DNA of 38,244 bases. It comes from Butyrivibrio sp. GTDB lineage: Bacteria > Bacillota > Clostridia > Lachnospirales > Lachnospiraceae. The stretch lies in the NCBI GenBank assembly GCA_017413105.1, contig JAFPVA010000052.1, forward strand, positions 1-38,244, in the 5' to 3' direction. Positions 8,222 to 16,476 of this stretch are shown piece after piece (within the stretch, counting starts at the first letter, position 1; each line of letters begins with the position of its first letter). Position numbers and translations under genes: made by a program. Under the pieces are notes generated by a model, which had not been told where the DNA came from, ran no database searches, and was given only the letters and a program-made list of their open reading frames with translations.

Positions 8222-8382
8222 GTTATCTCGTTACTGTTCACTCGCATGAAGCTCGCTCCAGTAACCAATTCGCGCATTCATTCCAATTCGACTTCGTCGA
8301 AGGAATGCGCTCACTCCTGCATCAAGTTCTCACGAAATGCGCAGCTTAGTGCGCATTTCTGCCTGAACAGTAACGTTATCTC
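8222..8382. mobile_element. MITE-like element with 11-bp terminal repeats and 8-bp target duplication
   Basis: A 145-bp core (8230-8374) starts with GTTACTGTTCA and ends with its exact reverse complement. It is flanked on both sides by the direct repeat GTTATCTC (8222-8229 and 8375-8382), as expected for a target-site duplication. Inside are two hairpins: GCGCATTC/GAATGCGC with an inner TTCGAC-TTC-GTCGAA stem (8272-8310), and a perfect 10-bp stem GAAATGCGCA/TGCGCATTTC (8334-8359). An inner CAGTAAC at 8259-8265 can also pair with the left end. It has no coding capacity. The right duplication copy contains the alr stop codon, so insertion left alr intact. The mobilising transposase is not identified. 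Confidence 0.75.
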
Positions 8383-9536
8383 ACATAAACTCTCGGTACT
8401 CGCTTATTAATGTTACAGGTAAGCTCATAGTTGAACCTTCCGCCTAAATCCCCAAGGAATTCAGCTGTAATTTCTTCTCCTGAAACTTTATCTTTTCCGA
8501 GAAGAACTACTTCATCCCCCTCTTTTACATCATCAATGTCCGTCACATCTACCATAAACTGGTCCATGCAGACCCTTCCTAAAATATTAGCAGGCTTTCC
8601 GTTTATAAAAACATATCCCTTATTCGAGAGACTTCTTGGGTAGCCATCACCATACCCAACAGGTATAGTAGCAATTTTAGTTGGTTTATCAGTAACAAAG
8701 GTTCCGCCGTAGCTGACAGGCGTTCCAGCAGGAACTACTTTTATCATTACCACATGACTTATAAGCTCCATTGTTGGCTTAAGGTCAATTATGTCCCTGC
8801 TTACTTCATCAGATGGCCACATTCCATACATTGTGACACCGGCTCTGACCATATCCATTGAGGACTCCGGTACAGCAATTATGCTGGCACTGTTTGCACA
8901 GTGGTGAAGCGGAATTCTAACGCCCATCTCTTCTTCCAGATTCTTTACAAAATCAGCGAAGACTTTCTCTCGTTCTTTTGCGTTTGTAAGGTCCTCTTCA
9001 TCCGCTCTGGCAAAATGAGTGAAAATACCTTCCACTTTTATGCCTTCTAAATCCATAACCTTTTTTACAAAATCCATTCCATTTTCATCCGGAGTGATAC
9101 CTATGCGGGACATTCCGGTATCTACTGCAATATGGATAGGAAGTTCCTGCACTGAAGAATCTTCTTCCATTATGTGTTTTGCGCAATCAGATAGCTCTTT
9201 TGCCATATCTGTCCTGAAAACTGCAGGTCTTATGCCTTCCTTGAGCATACGCTCATAGGCATAGGGAAAAGTGTAACCAAGAACAAGAATAGGTTTCTTA
9301 ATGCCATTATCCCTTAGTTCAAAAGCCTCTTCTGCTGTAGCTGTTGCATATCCCCAGATATAGTCAACACTCTCCAGCATCTGACCTATTCTCACTGCTC
9401 CGTGTCCATAGGCGTCAGTTTTGATAACTGCCATCATCCTTGTTCCTGCAGGAATATTATTTTTCATGGAATCCAGATTATATTTTATGGCTCCTAAATC
9501 TATCTTTGCATAAACTCTGGAATACTCTTCAAACAT
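8376..9536 (-). CDS. alr: Alanine racemase
   Basis: PLP enzyme converting L-alanine to D-alanine for peptidoglycan. The product has 386 residues, normal for the family. The cofactor lysine is K39 in AVIKTDAYGHG. VDTGMSRIG, the HCANSAS segment, RAGVTMYG and GTPVSYGGTF (catalytic Tyr) follow in the expected order, ending with the C-terminal beta domain (IPVGYGDGYPRSLSNKG, GRVCMDQFMVDVTD). The start at 9536 has AAAGGACG upstream. It lies 24 bases after nnr, so the two are probably co-transcribed. The stop codon sits inside the duplicated target of the MITE-like element. Confidence 0.96.
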   Translation of the reverse strand: MFEEYSRVYAKIDLGAIKYNLDSMKNNIPAGTRMMAVIKTDAYGHGAVRIGQMLESVDYIWGYATATAEEAFELRDNGIKKPILVLGYTFPYAYERMLKEGIRPAVFRTDMAKELSDCAKHIMEEDSSVQELPIHIAVDTGMSRIGITPDENGMDFVKKVMDLEGIKVEGIFTHFARADEEDLTNAKEREKVFADFVKNLEEEMGVRIPLHHCANSASIIAVPESSMDMVRAGVTMYGMWPSDEVSRDIIDLKPTMELISHVVMIKVVPAGTPVSYGGTFVTDKPTKIATIPVGYGDGYPRSLSNKGYVFINGKPANILGRVCMDQFMVDVTDIDDVKEGDEVVLLGKDKVSGEEITAEFLGDLGGRFNYELTCNINKRVPRVYVR

Positions 9537-9560
9537 GTCTTTATCGTCCTTTATAATAAT

Positions 9561-10730
9561 TTACTCTAGGAAATCCCCTATGTGATCTGCTATATCAGAT
9601 GCAGTCATAGCGCTCTTTCCAAGAGTTTTTGCCGCTCTATCCCCGGAAAGTCCATGCAGGTATACGCTTAGGCATGCTGTATCAAAAGCAGATTTTTTAT
9701 GAGAAAACATTGCTCCCGTGATACCGGCAAGAACATCTCCGCTTCCGGCTGTGGCCATTCCGTCATTGCCACTCATATTAATATAAATCTTTTTCTCGTT
9801 GCTGTCAGCCACTATAGTTCTGGCATCCTTGCAAACGATGGTACAGTGAAGCTTTCTGGCTAGTTCCTTCGGATAAACAAGAATGTTATCCTTGCAATCT
9901 TTTATGCTTTCGCCACAAAGCCTTGAGAACTCACCAAGATGCGGCGTAAGTATAAGTCTTCTGCCATTTCTGGAGTAATTTCCCAAAAGAGCTTTAAGGT
10001 CATCATCTGAAGCTATTACATTAATGGCGTCTGCATCGATCACAAGGTCCTTCTCATATCTTTCAAGCACCTGACGTACAAGATTTATTGCGATCTTTTC
10101 GGTTCCTATTCCGGGCCCTATCACAACAGCAGTAGACCAGTCAAAGAAAAGCTCAAGCTTTTCAGTTATCGTTTCAAAGCTCTCAGAGTCTGAATAGGAA
10201 TCTATCATGGCCTCAGGCAAAAGAGCCTTCACTGCCTCTTTATTCTGATCCGCTGTAAAAATCCTCACCATGCCGCAGCCGGAGGAAAACAACGCTTTGG
10301 CCGTTAGAATGCAGGCTCCGCTTATATTTTTTGAACCTGCGATCAGAAGCACCTTGCCATTTGTTCCTTTATTTGAATCCGGTCTTCGAGAAGGAAGCAA
10401 ATCTCTTATCTCTTCGTTGTAGTAAAATGCATGTGGCTCTTTTGACAAAAAGCTTTCATCCGTAATTCCCGCATCTTCTATCAGGAGTTTACCGCAGTAC
10501 TCACAACCGGGATACATCAGCTGACCAATCTTAGCCTGATTAAAAGTCACTGTCATATCAGCCTTTACGGCTTTCTGGCAAAGAGCACCGTTATCTGCAT
10601 TTATACCGGAAGGCATGTCCACCGAAATTACAAACAGATCATCACCCTTGTTTTCTTTACATTTTGCAATATAGTCCACAAAAAGAGCATAGTCTCCGGC
10701 AACAGCCCTTGAAAGGCCTATGCCAAACAT
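9561..10730 (-). CDS. nnr: Nnr, C-terminal part: rest of epimerase domain plus ADP-dependent NAD(P)H-hydrate dehydratase (frameshifted)
   Basis: Second half of the bifunctional NAD(P)HX repair enzyme. The first 110 residues or so continue the YjeF_N epimerase fold (MFGIGLSR, then VDMPSGINADNG). After NKGTNGKVLLIAGSKNISGA comes the dehydratase/carbohydrate-kinase-like domain with VIGPGIG, DADAIN, LTPHLGEF and the catalytic NDGMATAGSGDVLAGITGAM. The frame is open upstream of this Met to 10757 (reading I-E-W-D-I-I-V-D-A), and those residues belong to the family. The in-frame ATG at 10730 is therefore not the natural start. A frameshift at 10751-10760 separates it from the N-terminal part. If the sequence is right, an intact dehydratase domain might still be made from internal initiation. 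Confidence 0.85.
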   Translation of the reverse strand: MFGIGLSRAVAGDYALFVDYIAKCKENKGDDLFVISVDMPSGINADNGALCQKAVKADMTVTFNQAKIGQLMYPGCEYCGKLLIEDAGITDESFLSKEPHAFYYNEEIRDLLPSRRPDSNKGTNGKVLLIAGSKNISGACILTAKALFSSGCGMVRIFTADQNKEAVKALLPEAMIDSYSDSESFETITEKLELFFDWSTAVVIGPGIGTEKIAINLVRQVLERYEKDLVIDADAINVIASDDDLKALLGNYSRNGRRLILTPHLGEFSRLCGESIKDCKDNILVYPKELARKLHCTIVCKDARTIVADSNEKKIYINMSGNDGMATAGSGDVLAGITGAMFSHKKSAFDTACLSVYLHGLSGDRAAKTLGKSAMTASDIADHIGDFLE

Positions 10731-10738
10731 TGCATCTA

Positions 10739-11125
10739 CTATGATATCCCATTCGATTCACTTTTGTTGTCTCTTATATTGGAAAAAGTGTCCGTGCCGA
10801 TGCCATATTTTTTCAGGATATCCAGTTGTTTTAACAAAAGATCACTGCATTTTGTGTAGTCCCCAACAACACAAATGTTTACAAGTATCCCCTGTTGCTT
10901 AAGGAGTCTGGCGATACAAGCTCCGTCTCCCCCATTGTTTCCTACTCCGCATACCACCAAAGTTCTGTATTTTCTGTTGCACTTTCTATCGCATACCCAA
11001 TTAAGGATATGCTCCGTAACCTTAAGAGATGCTCTCTCCATAAGTACTTCGGAAGGGACTCCAAAATATTCTGAGGTATTTCTGTCATAGATCTTCATTT
11101 CGCTGCTTGTAACCGCATATCTCAT
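10739..11125 (-). CDS. nnr: Nnr, N-terminal part: NAD(P)H-hydrate epimerase fragment (frameshifted)
   Basis: First 128 codons of the YjeF_N epimerase domain, which interconverts R- and S-NAD(P)HX. It starts MRYAVTSSEMKIYDRNTSEYFG with a GAGGTGAAG ribosome site, and the NAD(P)HX-binding signature VVCGVGNNGGDGACIARLL is intact at about residues 56-74. The frame ends TCG AAT GGG ATA TCA TAG instead of continuing into W-D-I-I-V-D-A-M-F-G-I-G, which is present in another frame. The short direct repeat GAATC/GAATG at the junction suggests a 5-bp duplication, or a single-base indel. A sequencing error is possible. As written, the epimerase domain is truncated. Confidence 0.8.
   Translation of the reverse strand: MRYAVTSSEMKIYDRNTSEYFGVPSEVLMERASLKVTEHILNWVCDRKCNRKYRTLVVCGVGNNGGDGACIARLLKQQGILVNICVVGDYTKCSDLLLKQLDILKKYGIGTDTFSNIRDNKSESNGIS
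10751..10760 (-). other. Frameshift site within nnr
   Basis: On the minus strand GTGAATCGAATGGGAT; the expected reading is S-E-W-D-I-I-V-D. Removing one 5-base unit (GAATC) restores a single frame across 9561-11125. Other one- or two-base changes here would also restore it. Confidence 0.7.
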
Positions 11126-11169
11126 AGCTTCACCTCACATCCTTTTTTTCATACCTGCCCTTAAAACTA

Positions 11170-11191
11170 TAGGCTGCCGAAAGGCAGCCTA
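11170..11191 (-). terminator. Hairpin after the coiled-coil gene
   Basis: TAGGCTGCC-GAAA-GGCAGCCTA, a perfect 9-bp stem with a GNRA loop, starts seven bases after the stop of the gene at 11198. The T-run on the minus strand is short (TATAGTTTTAAG), so it may attenuate rather than fully stop transcription into nnr. Confidence 0.65.
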
Positions 11192-11197
11192 CAAAAC

Positions 11198-11857
11198 TCA
11201 TTCAACATATTCAGATTCATCTCCCGCAAGCGGTCTCCTTATAGGATGTCTTCTATTAGGATCATATTTCATATCAAAGATTTCTATTACTTCCGGTCCA
11301 AATATCTGATGCATATAGGAATAGAGATTATAGTTCTCCATTTCTGTTTCCTGAAGTCTTATGATATTCTTCTTGAGCTCTATCCTGACCTTGGAAATCC
11401 ACTCATCAAGGCCTTTGATTTCTACTGTATTGTCATGAATTCTTTCATAACAGACATTCATAGTCTCAAGCATCAGCTTGTAATCAACGTCGTATATCTC
11501 TCTGGAAAGATCAAGAAGCTCATCCTCTCTTCCGGCCAGCCTTTCATTGCACTCATTGATAAGTCTGGTCCTCTCAGAAATCTCTTTTTCAATAGCAGCG
11601 GAAGGAGTTTTATTGGCCTTGTCCCTAAGGGGCACAATTTCCCCAAGTAGCTTCTTTTTCAGCCTCTTAATATCCTTGTTCTCGCTTCTGAGCTTACCAT
11701 CCCTTTCTACCAATGCATTAAGCTCATCCGCAAGAGCCTCTATTTCAGGTGTCATCTCTGTCTGGGTAAATAACTGATGCCATTTGTTATCAAGCGTCAG
11801 AATTGGGATACTCTTTCCCTCCAGCGCAGACATGTATGCGTCTTCTCTTTTTGCCAT
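11198..11857 (-). CDS. Coiled-coil protein of unknown function downstream of rex
   Basis: 219-residue, highly charged cytoplasmic protein with no signal peptide or membrane segment. Residues from about 35 to 185 are rich in Glu, Lys, Leu and Arg with heptad-like spacing (for example ELNALVERDGKLRSENKD and KEISERTRLINECNERL), predicting one or two long helices. A short conserved-looking head (KSIPILTLDNKWHQLF) precedes the helices, and a basic/acidic tail (YDPNRRHPIRRPLAGDESEY) ends the protein. I recognise no enzymatic motif. It begins 23 bases after rex, so a shared transcript is likely. It may be a lineage-specific family. The ribosome site GAGAGAATCTG is modest, but the composition and intact frame support a real gene. 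Confidence 0.8.
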   Translation of the reverse strand: MAKREDAYMSALEGKSIPILTLDNKWHQLFTQTEMTPEIEALADELNALVERDGKLRSENKDIKRLKKKLLGEIVPLRDKANKTPSAAIEKEISERTRLINECNERLAGREDELLDLSREIYDVDYKLMLETMNVCYERIHDNTVEIKGLDEWISKVRIELKKNIIRLQETEMENYNLYSYMHQIFGPEVIEIFDMKYDPNRRHPIRRPLAGDESEYVE

Positions 11858-11880
11858 CAGATTCTCTCGTTTGATATTAC

Positions 11881-12522
11881 TTATTTATTTGGGTTTTCGT
11901 ACCTATTTATATTATACGATAATTTCATCAAACTGTCAGATAAATGTACATTTTCTACCTGAATATTGTTAGGAACATCAAGGTCAACATGTGCAAAGTT
12001 CCAGATAGCCTTAATTCCACAACCTACGAGCTTGTGAGCCATTGGCACGGCCTGCTCTTTTGGAATAGTCAAAACAGCAATTTCAATGCCATTTTTCTTG
12101 ACAAATTCTTCCATTTCATCAACAGGGCGCACTTCCACATCCCTTATCTTGGTGCCGTAAAGATTCGGGTTACAGTCAAAAGCCCCCTTAAAAACGAAGC
12201 CTCTTCTGGTAAAATTAGTGTAACCTGCAATGGCCTGCCCAAGATGACCTGCACCAATTATCACCAGGGAATGCTGTTTGTCAATTCCGAGTATCTTACT
12301 GATCTCATCATAGAGATAAGTAACATTGTACCCATAACCCTGCTGACCAAAGCCGCCAAAATTATTAAAGTCCTGCCTGATCTGTGATGCTGTAACCTTC
12401 ATGATGTCGCTGAGTTCCTGAGAAGAAATCCTCTCAACACCCTTTTCCTTAAGATCACCTAAATATCTGAAATAACGGGGAAGCCTGCTGATGACTGCCT
12501 GTGAGATATCTTTTTCTGACAT
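11881..12522 (-). CDS. rex: Redox-sensing transcriptional repressor Rex
   Basis: NADH/NAD+-responsive repressor of fermentation and respiration genes. The product has 213 residues, normal for Rex. The N-terminal winged helix has SRLPRYFRYL and the recognition region SQELSDIMKVTASQIRQDFNNFGGFGQQGYGYNV (about 34-67). The Rossmann domain carries VIIGAGHLGQAIAGY, and a C-terminal swapped helix ends the protein. A consensus promoter (12572-12600) precedes it, with a Rex-like half site just downstream, suggesting autoregulation. The unknown coiled-coil gene follows 23 bases after it. Confidence 0.96.
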   Translation of the reverse strand: MSEKDISQAVISRLPRYFRYLGDLKEKGVERISSQELSDIMKVTASQIRQDFNNFGGFGQQGYGYNVTYLYDEISKILGIDKQHSLVIIGAGHLGQAIAGYTNFTRRGFVFKGAFDCNPNLYGTKIRDVEVRPVDEMEEFVKKNGIEIAVLTIPKEQAVPMAHKLVGCGIKAIWNFAHVDLDVPNNIQVENVHLSDSLMKLSYNINRYENPNK

Positions 12523-12548
12523 AATTACGTTAAACTCCTCGTCAAAGA

Positions 12549-12564
12549 TTGTTAATAAATTCTC
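12549..12564. promoter_or_regulatory. Possible degenerate Rex site in the rex leader
   Basis: TTGTTAATAAATTCTC has one perfect half (TTGTTAA) of the Rex palindrome TTGTTAANNNNTTAACAA; the other half is poor. It lies just after the predicted transcription start. Low confidence. Confidence 0.3.
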
Positions 12565-12571
12565 AAATATA

Positions 12572-12600
12572 ATTATATCTGGGCGTTAAATAAATGTCAA
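12572..12600 (-). promoter_or_regulatory. Consensus sigma-A promoter of rex
   Basis: On the minus strand, TTGACA (12595-12600), a 17-base spacer and TATAAT (12572-12577): a perfect consensus. Transcription would start about 12565, giving a leader of roughly 43 bases. Confidence 0.85.
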
Positions 12601-12621
12601 AGAAAATAAAACTAAAATAAT

Positions 12622-12656
12622 AGGGCGATATCTTAATAAATAAGTAATATCGCCCT
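12622..12656 (-). terminator. Terminator after the chemotaxis receptor gene
   Basis: AGGGCGATAT (12622-12631) pairs with ATATCGCCCT (12647-12656) across a 15-base loop. On the minus strand TATTATTTTAGTTTT follows. It isolates rex from the upstream receptor gene. Confidence 0.85.
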
Positions 12657-12686
12657 GAGCTATTACGTATAAAAAGGAACTTTGGG

Positions 12687-14408
12687 TTATGGTTTGAAGT
12701 AACTGATTGTTTCAGTCATATTGGAAGCAAGTTCCTGAAGCTTGGCTGCTGACTCTGTAATAATCGAGAAGGTTGCGTTAAGCTCCTGCATAGAAGCATT
12801 TGTTTCCTCACTGGAAGCAGCGTTTTCTTCGGATATTGCAGAAAGATCGGAAATGATCTCCACAAGTTTATCCTTAGCGATATTAAGCCCTTCTATATGA
12901 TCCGCAATAGAATCAGTACTTTTTGAAACGTTATCAACATTAAGAGCCATGCTCTGCATATTCGTCTTAGTATTATCAAGCTGTTCTGACTGCTGTTCAA
13001 AGCTGGTGTTTAATCTCTCCATTACTTCAACGGAAGCTTCAGCATCAGCAAGGAGCTTGTCAACAATCTTCTTGATCTCTTCTGCGCTGTTACTACTCTG
13101 AACAGCAAGCTGTCCAATCTCTGTAGCAACTACAGCAAAGCCTTTTCCTGCATCTCCAGCTCTCGCAGCCTCAATACTTGCATTCAGGGAAAGAAGATTT
13201 GTCTGGGAAGCAATCTCCGTGATAGCCTGGGAGAACTTCGAAATCTCTTTTGCAGAATCGTTTGTGGAATTGATCGTATCACCAATATCTCTTACAGAAG
13301 ACTGAACCTGAGAACTCTGCTCAATCAGTCTGTTTAATGCCCCCATTGCTGCCTCGCAGGAGCTCTTCATCTCAGAAGCATAGCCATTAAGCTGTTGTAC
13401 GTTATCTGAAACCTCATCTATATCTCTTCCGATATCCTGAGTATTTCCTGCTGCTGTTTCAACGCTCTCTGCCTGGGAAACAGCTCCCTTTGATATTTCT
13501 TCAACCGCCTCACTGACCTGACCGGATGCATTTGAAGCCTGCTGAGCAGAATCGGAAAGGTGTGCTCCCGATTCTTTAAGTTCATTGGACATAGCCATGG
13601 TACTTCTGATTACTTCACCAAGCTTTTCACTAAGTGTCTTTGCTCCATCAGCAAGAAGTCCAATCTCATCGTTTCTATCAATGGAACTCTGCTCGATATT
13701 TAACTTAAGTTCGCCCTTTGAGAGATTACCCAGCTCATCGGCAATAGCTTTCATCTTTCCGGAAGACTTATTTGCAATGACGATACCCAAAGTAGAAACT
13801 ACTATTGTAATGGCCACTGAAATGATAGCCATTCCAATAATAATATTCATGATCTTTTTTGAAACAGTATCGCTCTCACGTCCTGCAAATACCATTCCCA
13901 CAGCCTTGCCATCAGAGTTTGTAAGTGGCATGTAATAGCAATAATATGGTACAACTGCACCTGCAGGTGTGGTCTGGAGGTAGTATTCCTGCTTGCTTGT
14001 TATAACATGAGAAACAACTGCATCAGAAACCTTATAGCCTGTGGTCTTCTGACCATTGGCCCCGATCATGGTAGTTATGACTCCCTCAGAACCATAAAAC
14101 AGCGAATAGTCAACACCGGTAAGTCCCTTTAGGTCATCCATGATGTTTTCATACTCTTCCATGATGTTTTCTTCGCCTTTATAGACAGCGCCATCTACAT
14201 AGGACCAATCGCCATCCCAGACATTGGACATCTCACTGTTTAGCTGTTCCACAGCAAGTTTAAGTTCTTCCTGAACCATGTTCTTATAGGTTTTACTTAT
14301 TTCCACTCCACTGATTATGGTCAGCGCAGTGGCAACGGCAATAATAGCTGCAACCGCTGCAATTATCAGCTTTTGGATCAGTTTCCCGTTTCTTACCCTG
14401 GGCTCCAT
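12687..14408 (-). CDS. Methyl-accepting chemotaxis protein
   Basis: 573-residue membrane chemoreceptor. Transmembrane segment 1 is at about 13-33 ([18 protein letters not shown]). An extracytoplasmic sensor of about 150 residues follows and resembles a single-Cache domain ([19 protein letters not shown], then [13 protein letters not shown]). Transmembrane segment 2 is at about 188-212. A HAMP linker and the cytoplasmic signalling coiled coil come next, with the conserved tip [21 protein letters not shown] and the [14 protein letters not shown] continuation. It signals to CheA/CheW; the ligand is unknown, although Cache sensors often bind small organic acids or amino acids. AAGGAGGTATTTCTGA precedes the ATG. 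It is monocistronic, closed by a strong terminator, and divergent from hslO. Confidence 0.95.
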   Translation of the reverse strand: MEPRVRNGKLIQKLIIAAVAAIIAVATALTIISGVEISKTYKNMVQEELKLAVEQLNSEMSNVWDGDWSYVDGAVYKGEENIMEEYENIMDDLKGLTGVDYSLFYGSEGVITTMIGANGQKTTGYKVSDAVVSHVITSKQEYYLQTTPAGAVVPYYCYYMPLTNSDGKAVGMVFAGRESDTVSKKIMNIIIGMAIISVAITIVVSTLGIVIANKSSGKMKAIADELGNLSKGELKLNIEQSSIDRNDEIGLLADGAKTLSEKLGEVIRSTMAMSNELKESGAHLSDSAQQASNASGQVSEAVEEISKGAVSQAESVETAAGNTQDIGRDIDEVSDNVQQLNGYASEMKSSCEAAMGALNRLIEQSSQVQSSVRDIGDTINSTNDSAKEISKFSQAITEIASQTNLLSLNASIEAARAGDAGKGFAVVATEIGQLAVQSSNSAEEIKKIVDKLLADAEASVEVMERLNTSFEQQSEQLDNTKTNMQSMALNVDNVSKSTDSIADHIEGLNIAKDKLVEIISDLSAISEENAASSEETNASMQELNATFSIITESAAKLQELASNMTETISYFKP

Positions 14409-14554
14409 TCAGAAATACCTCCTTAAACTTACTGTATAATGATTTTTAATGAACATTATATTAATTATAATTATAACGAAATTTAATATATTTTTTTAGT
14501 TCTATTCCCTCATTATTTCTAAAGTTTCTATAAAATCATCAATCATTTCTTTTG

Positions 14555-14583
14555 TTTACATGCTCCTGCAAAAAAGGTATTAT
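14555..14583 (+). promoter_or_regulatory. Predicted hslO promoter
   Basis: TTTACA (14555-14560), a 17-base spacer and TATTAT (14578-14583). Transcription would start near 14590, which rules out the upstream in-frame ATG at 14552 and supports the hslO start at 14621. Confidence 0.7.
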
Positions 14584-14620
14584 GATATGTGCAAAAAGAA
14601 CAGATTCGGAGGCTATTTTA

Positions 14621-15508
14621 ATGTCTTATAAAGATTATATGGTAAGAGCAACCGCAGGAAATGCCCAGATAAGAGCCTTTGCTGCATCAACTAAAGACCT
14701 TGCTGAATATGGCCGAAAAGCTCATGGTCTTTCTCCCATTGCTGCTGCAGCCCTTGGCAGGCTTATGACAGGTGCCGTTATGATGGGCCAGATGATGGAT
14801 GACGGCAGCGATATGATAACTGTAAAAATGGACGGAGACGGGCCAATGAAGGGCGTTCTGGCAACAGCTGATAATAAGGGAAATGTCAAAGGCTATGTCA
14901 GCAATCCCTACGTTATAATGGAGCCCAATGAGCAGGGACACCTTAATGTCGGCGGAGCCATAGGCGAAGGCAGTCTTACTGTTATACGTGATATGGGATT
15001 AAAAGAACCTTATGTTGGCCAGGTACCCCTTTATTCAGGAGAAGTTGCCGAGGACCTCACCTACTACTTTACAAAATCAGAGCAGACTCCATCCTCTGTA
15101 GGTCTTGGTGTACTTGTTGAAAGAGAGACTCTTTCAGTAATAGCCGCCGGAGGATTTATAGTTCAGCTCATGCCCTTTGCTGATGAGGAGACAATATCGC
15201 ATCTGGAAGAAAATCTGAAGAAGTTCACTTCAGTTACAGATATTCTTAAGACAGGCAAAACTCCCGAAGAGCTTTTAAAGATCGTTCTTGATGGTTTTGA
15301 TATGGAAATCACAGAAACTGTTGACCTGAACTTCTACTGTAACTGTGATAAAGATCGCGTTGCCCGGGCGCTGATGCTTGTGGGCAAAAAAGAAATTGAC
15401 GATATGATAAAAGATGCCAAGCCGGTTGAGCTTTGCTGTCAGTTCTGCAACAGGAAATATGTCTTTAGCATTGCTGAACTTGAAGAGATTCGCACAAGGG
15501 CTAAATAA
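14621..15508 (+). CDS. hslO: Redox-regulated chaperone Hsp33
   Basis: Holdase that is activated when oxidation releases zinc and forms disulfides. It protects unfolding proteins in the cytoplasm. The product has 295 residues. The N-terminal domain shows MVRATAGNAQIRAFAASTKDL and SPIAAAALGRLMTGAVMMG. The C-terminal zinc switch is intact: C240-N-C242, then C273-Q-F-C276 with 30 residues between, matching the CXC-CXXC family pattern. An extra Cys at 272 precedes the second pair. CGGAGG lies upstream of the ATG; the first ATG of the open frame (14552) falls inside the promoter. The aguB gene follows after 40 bases, so read-through is likely. Confidence 0.96.
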   Translation: MSYKDYMVRATAGNAQIRAFAASTKDLAEYGRKAHGLSPIAAAALGRLMTGAVMMGQMMDDGSDMITVKMDGDGPMKGVLATADNKGNVKGYVSNPYVIMEPNEQGHLNVGGAIGEGSLTVIRDMGLKEPYVGQVPLYSGEVAEDLTYYFTKSEQTPSSVGLGVLVERETLSVIAAGGFIVQLMPFADEETISHLEENLKKFTSVTDILKTGKTPEELLKIVLDGFDMEITETVDLNFYCNCDKDRVARALMLVGKKEIDDMIKDAKPVELCCQFCNRKYVFSIAELEEIRTRAK

Positions 15509-15548
15509 TCGAAAAAAGCATTGTAAATACACGATAGGGAGACGTTAT

Positions 15549-16439
15549 ATGGTCAAAGTAGCATGTATACAGTTTGCCTGTGGCAAAGAAGCAGAATCTG
15601 ATGCTGTACAGGTAAAAAACAATATTGAAACCGCAAAAAGACTTACAAGAGAAGCCGCTAAAAATGGCGCAAAGATCATTCTTTTATCAGAATTATTTGA
15701 AAGAAAGTATTTCTGTCAGGAGCGCAATTATGATTATTATGAATTTGCAACTCCCGCCCTGGAAAACCAGGCAGTCATTGAGTTTAGCAAGCTCTGCAAA
15801 GAGCTGTCGGTTGTCATGCCCATAAGCATATATGAAAGAGATGGAAATGTTCTCTATAATTCAGTTGTAATGCTGGACTCAGATGGCAAAAGCCTTGGAA
15901 TTTACAGAAAGACCCATATCCCGGATGATCACTATTATCAGGAGAAATTCTATTTTACTCCAGGAGATACCGGCTTTAGAGTTTTTGATACCGCCTATGG
16001 CAGAATTGGTGTCGGCATCTGCTGGGATCAATGGTTCCCTGAAACAGCAAGATGTCTTGCCCTTAAGGGTGCAGACATTATTCTTTACCCTACTGCTATC
16101 GGCTCAGAACCCATCCTTGATGTTGACAGTTCCGGCCACTGGATGCGTACAATGCAGGGGCATTCAGCAGCCAACGTAATACCTGTAGCCGCAGCGAACA
16201 GAATCGGCAGAGAAGATGTATCTCCCTCTGAAGCCAACGGCGGTCAGAAATCCAGCCTCAATTTCTATGGCTGCAGCTTCCTGACAGATGCTACCGGAGA
16301 AATAATTGCAAAAGCAGGCAGAGATACAGAAGAAATCATTTATGCTGATTACGACTTTGATGAAATACGCAAGATGCGCCTATCCTGGGGATTGTTTAGA
16401 GACAGAAGACCTGAGTGCTACTCAGATATATGTGGGTAA
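15549..16439 (+). CDS. aguB: N-carbamoylputrescine amidase
   Basis: Nitrilase-family enzyme that hydrolyses N-carbamoylputrescine to putrescine, CO2 and ammonia, the last step of the agmatine route. The product has 296 residues. The catalytic triad is visible: E48 (LLSELFERKYF), K121 (YRKTHIPD) and C158 (GVGICWDQWFPETAR). The DDHYYQEKFYFTPGD segment is characteristic of AguB. AGGGAG precedes the ATG at 15549; the longer open frame overlapping hslO is not needed. It converges on aguA, with a palindromic repeat between the two. Confidence 0.95.
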   Translation: MVKVACIQFACGKEAESDAVQVKNNIETAKRLTREAAKNGAKIILLSELFERKYFCQERNYDYYEFATPALENQAVIEFSKLCKELSVVMPISIYERDGNVLYNSVVMLDSDGKSLGIYRKTHIPDDHYYQEKFYFTPGDTGFRVFDTAYGRIGVGICWDQWFPETARCLALKGADIILYPTAIGSEPILDVDSSGHWMRTMQGHSAANVIPVAAANRIGREDVSPSEANGGQKSSLNFYGCSFLTDATGEIIAKAGRDTEEIIYADYDFDEIRKMRLSWGLFRDRRPECYSDICG

Positions 16440-16476
16440 AAGAGCCATGAGTAGGTGAAGCTATATGGGCGGTTAT

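Noticed and set aside
14552-14620. Upstream ATG extending hslO by 23 residues
   Set aside because: It lies upstream of the predicted -10 box; the ATG at 14621 has CGGAGG and matches the family N-terminus.
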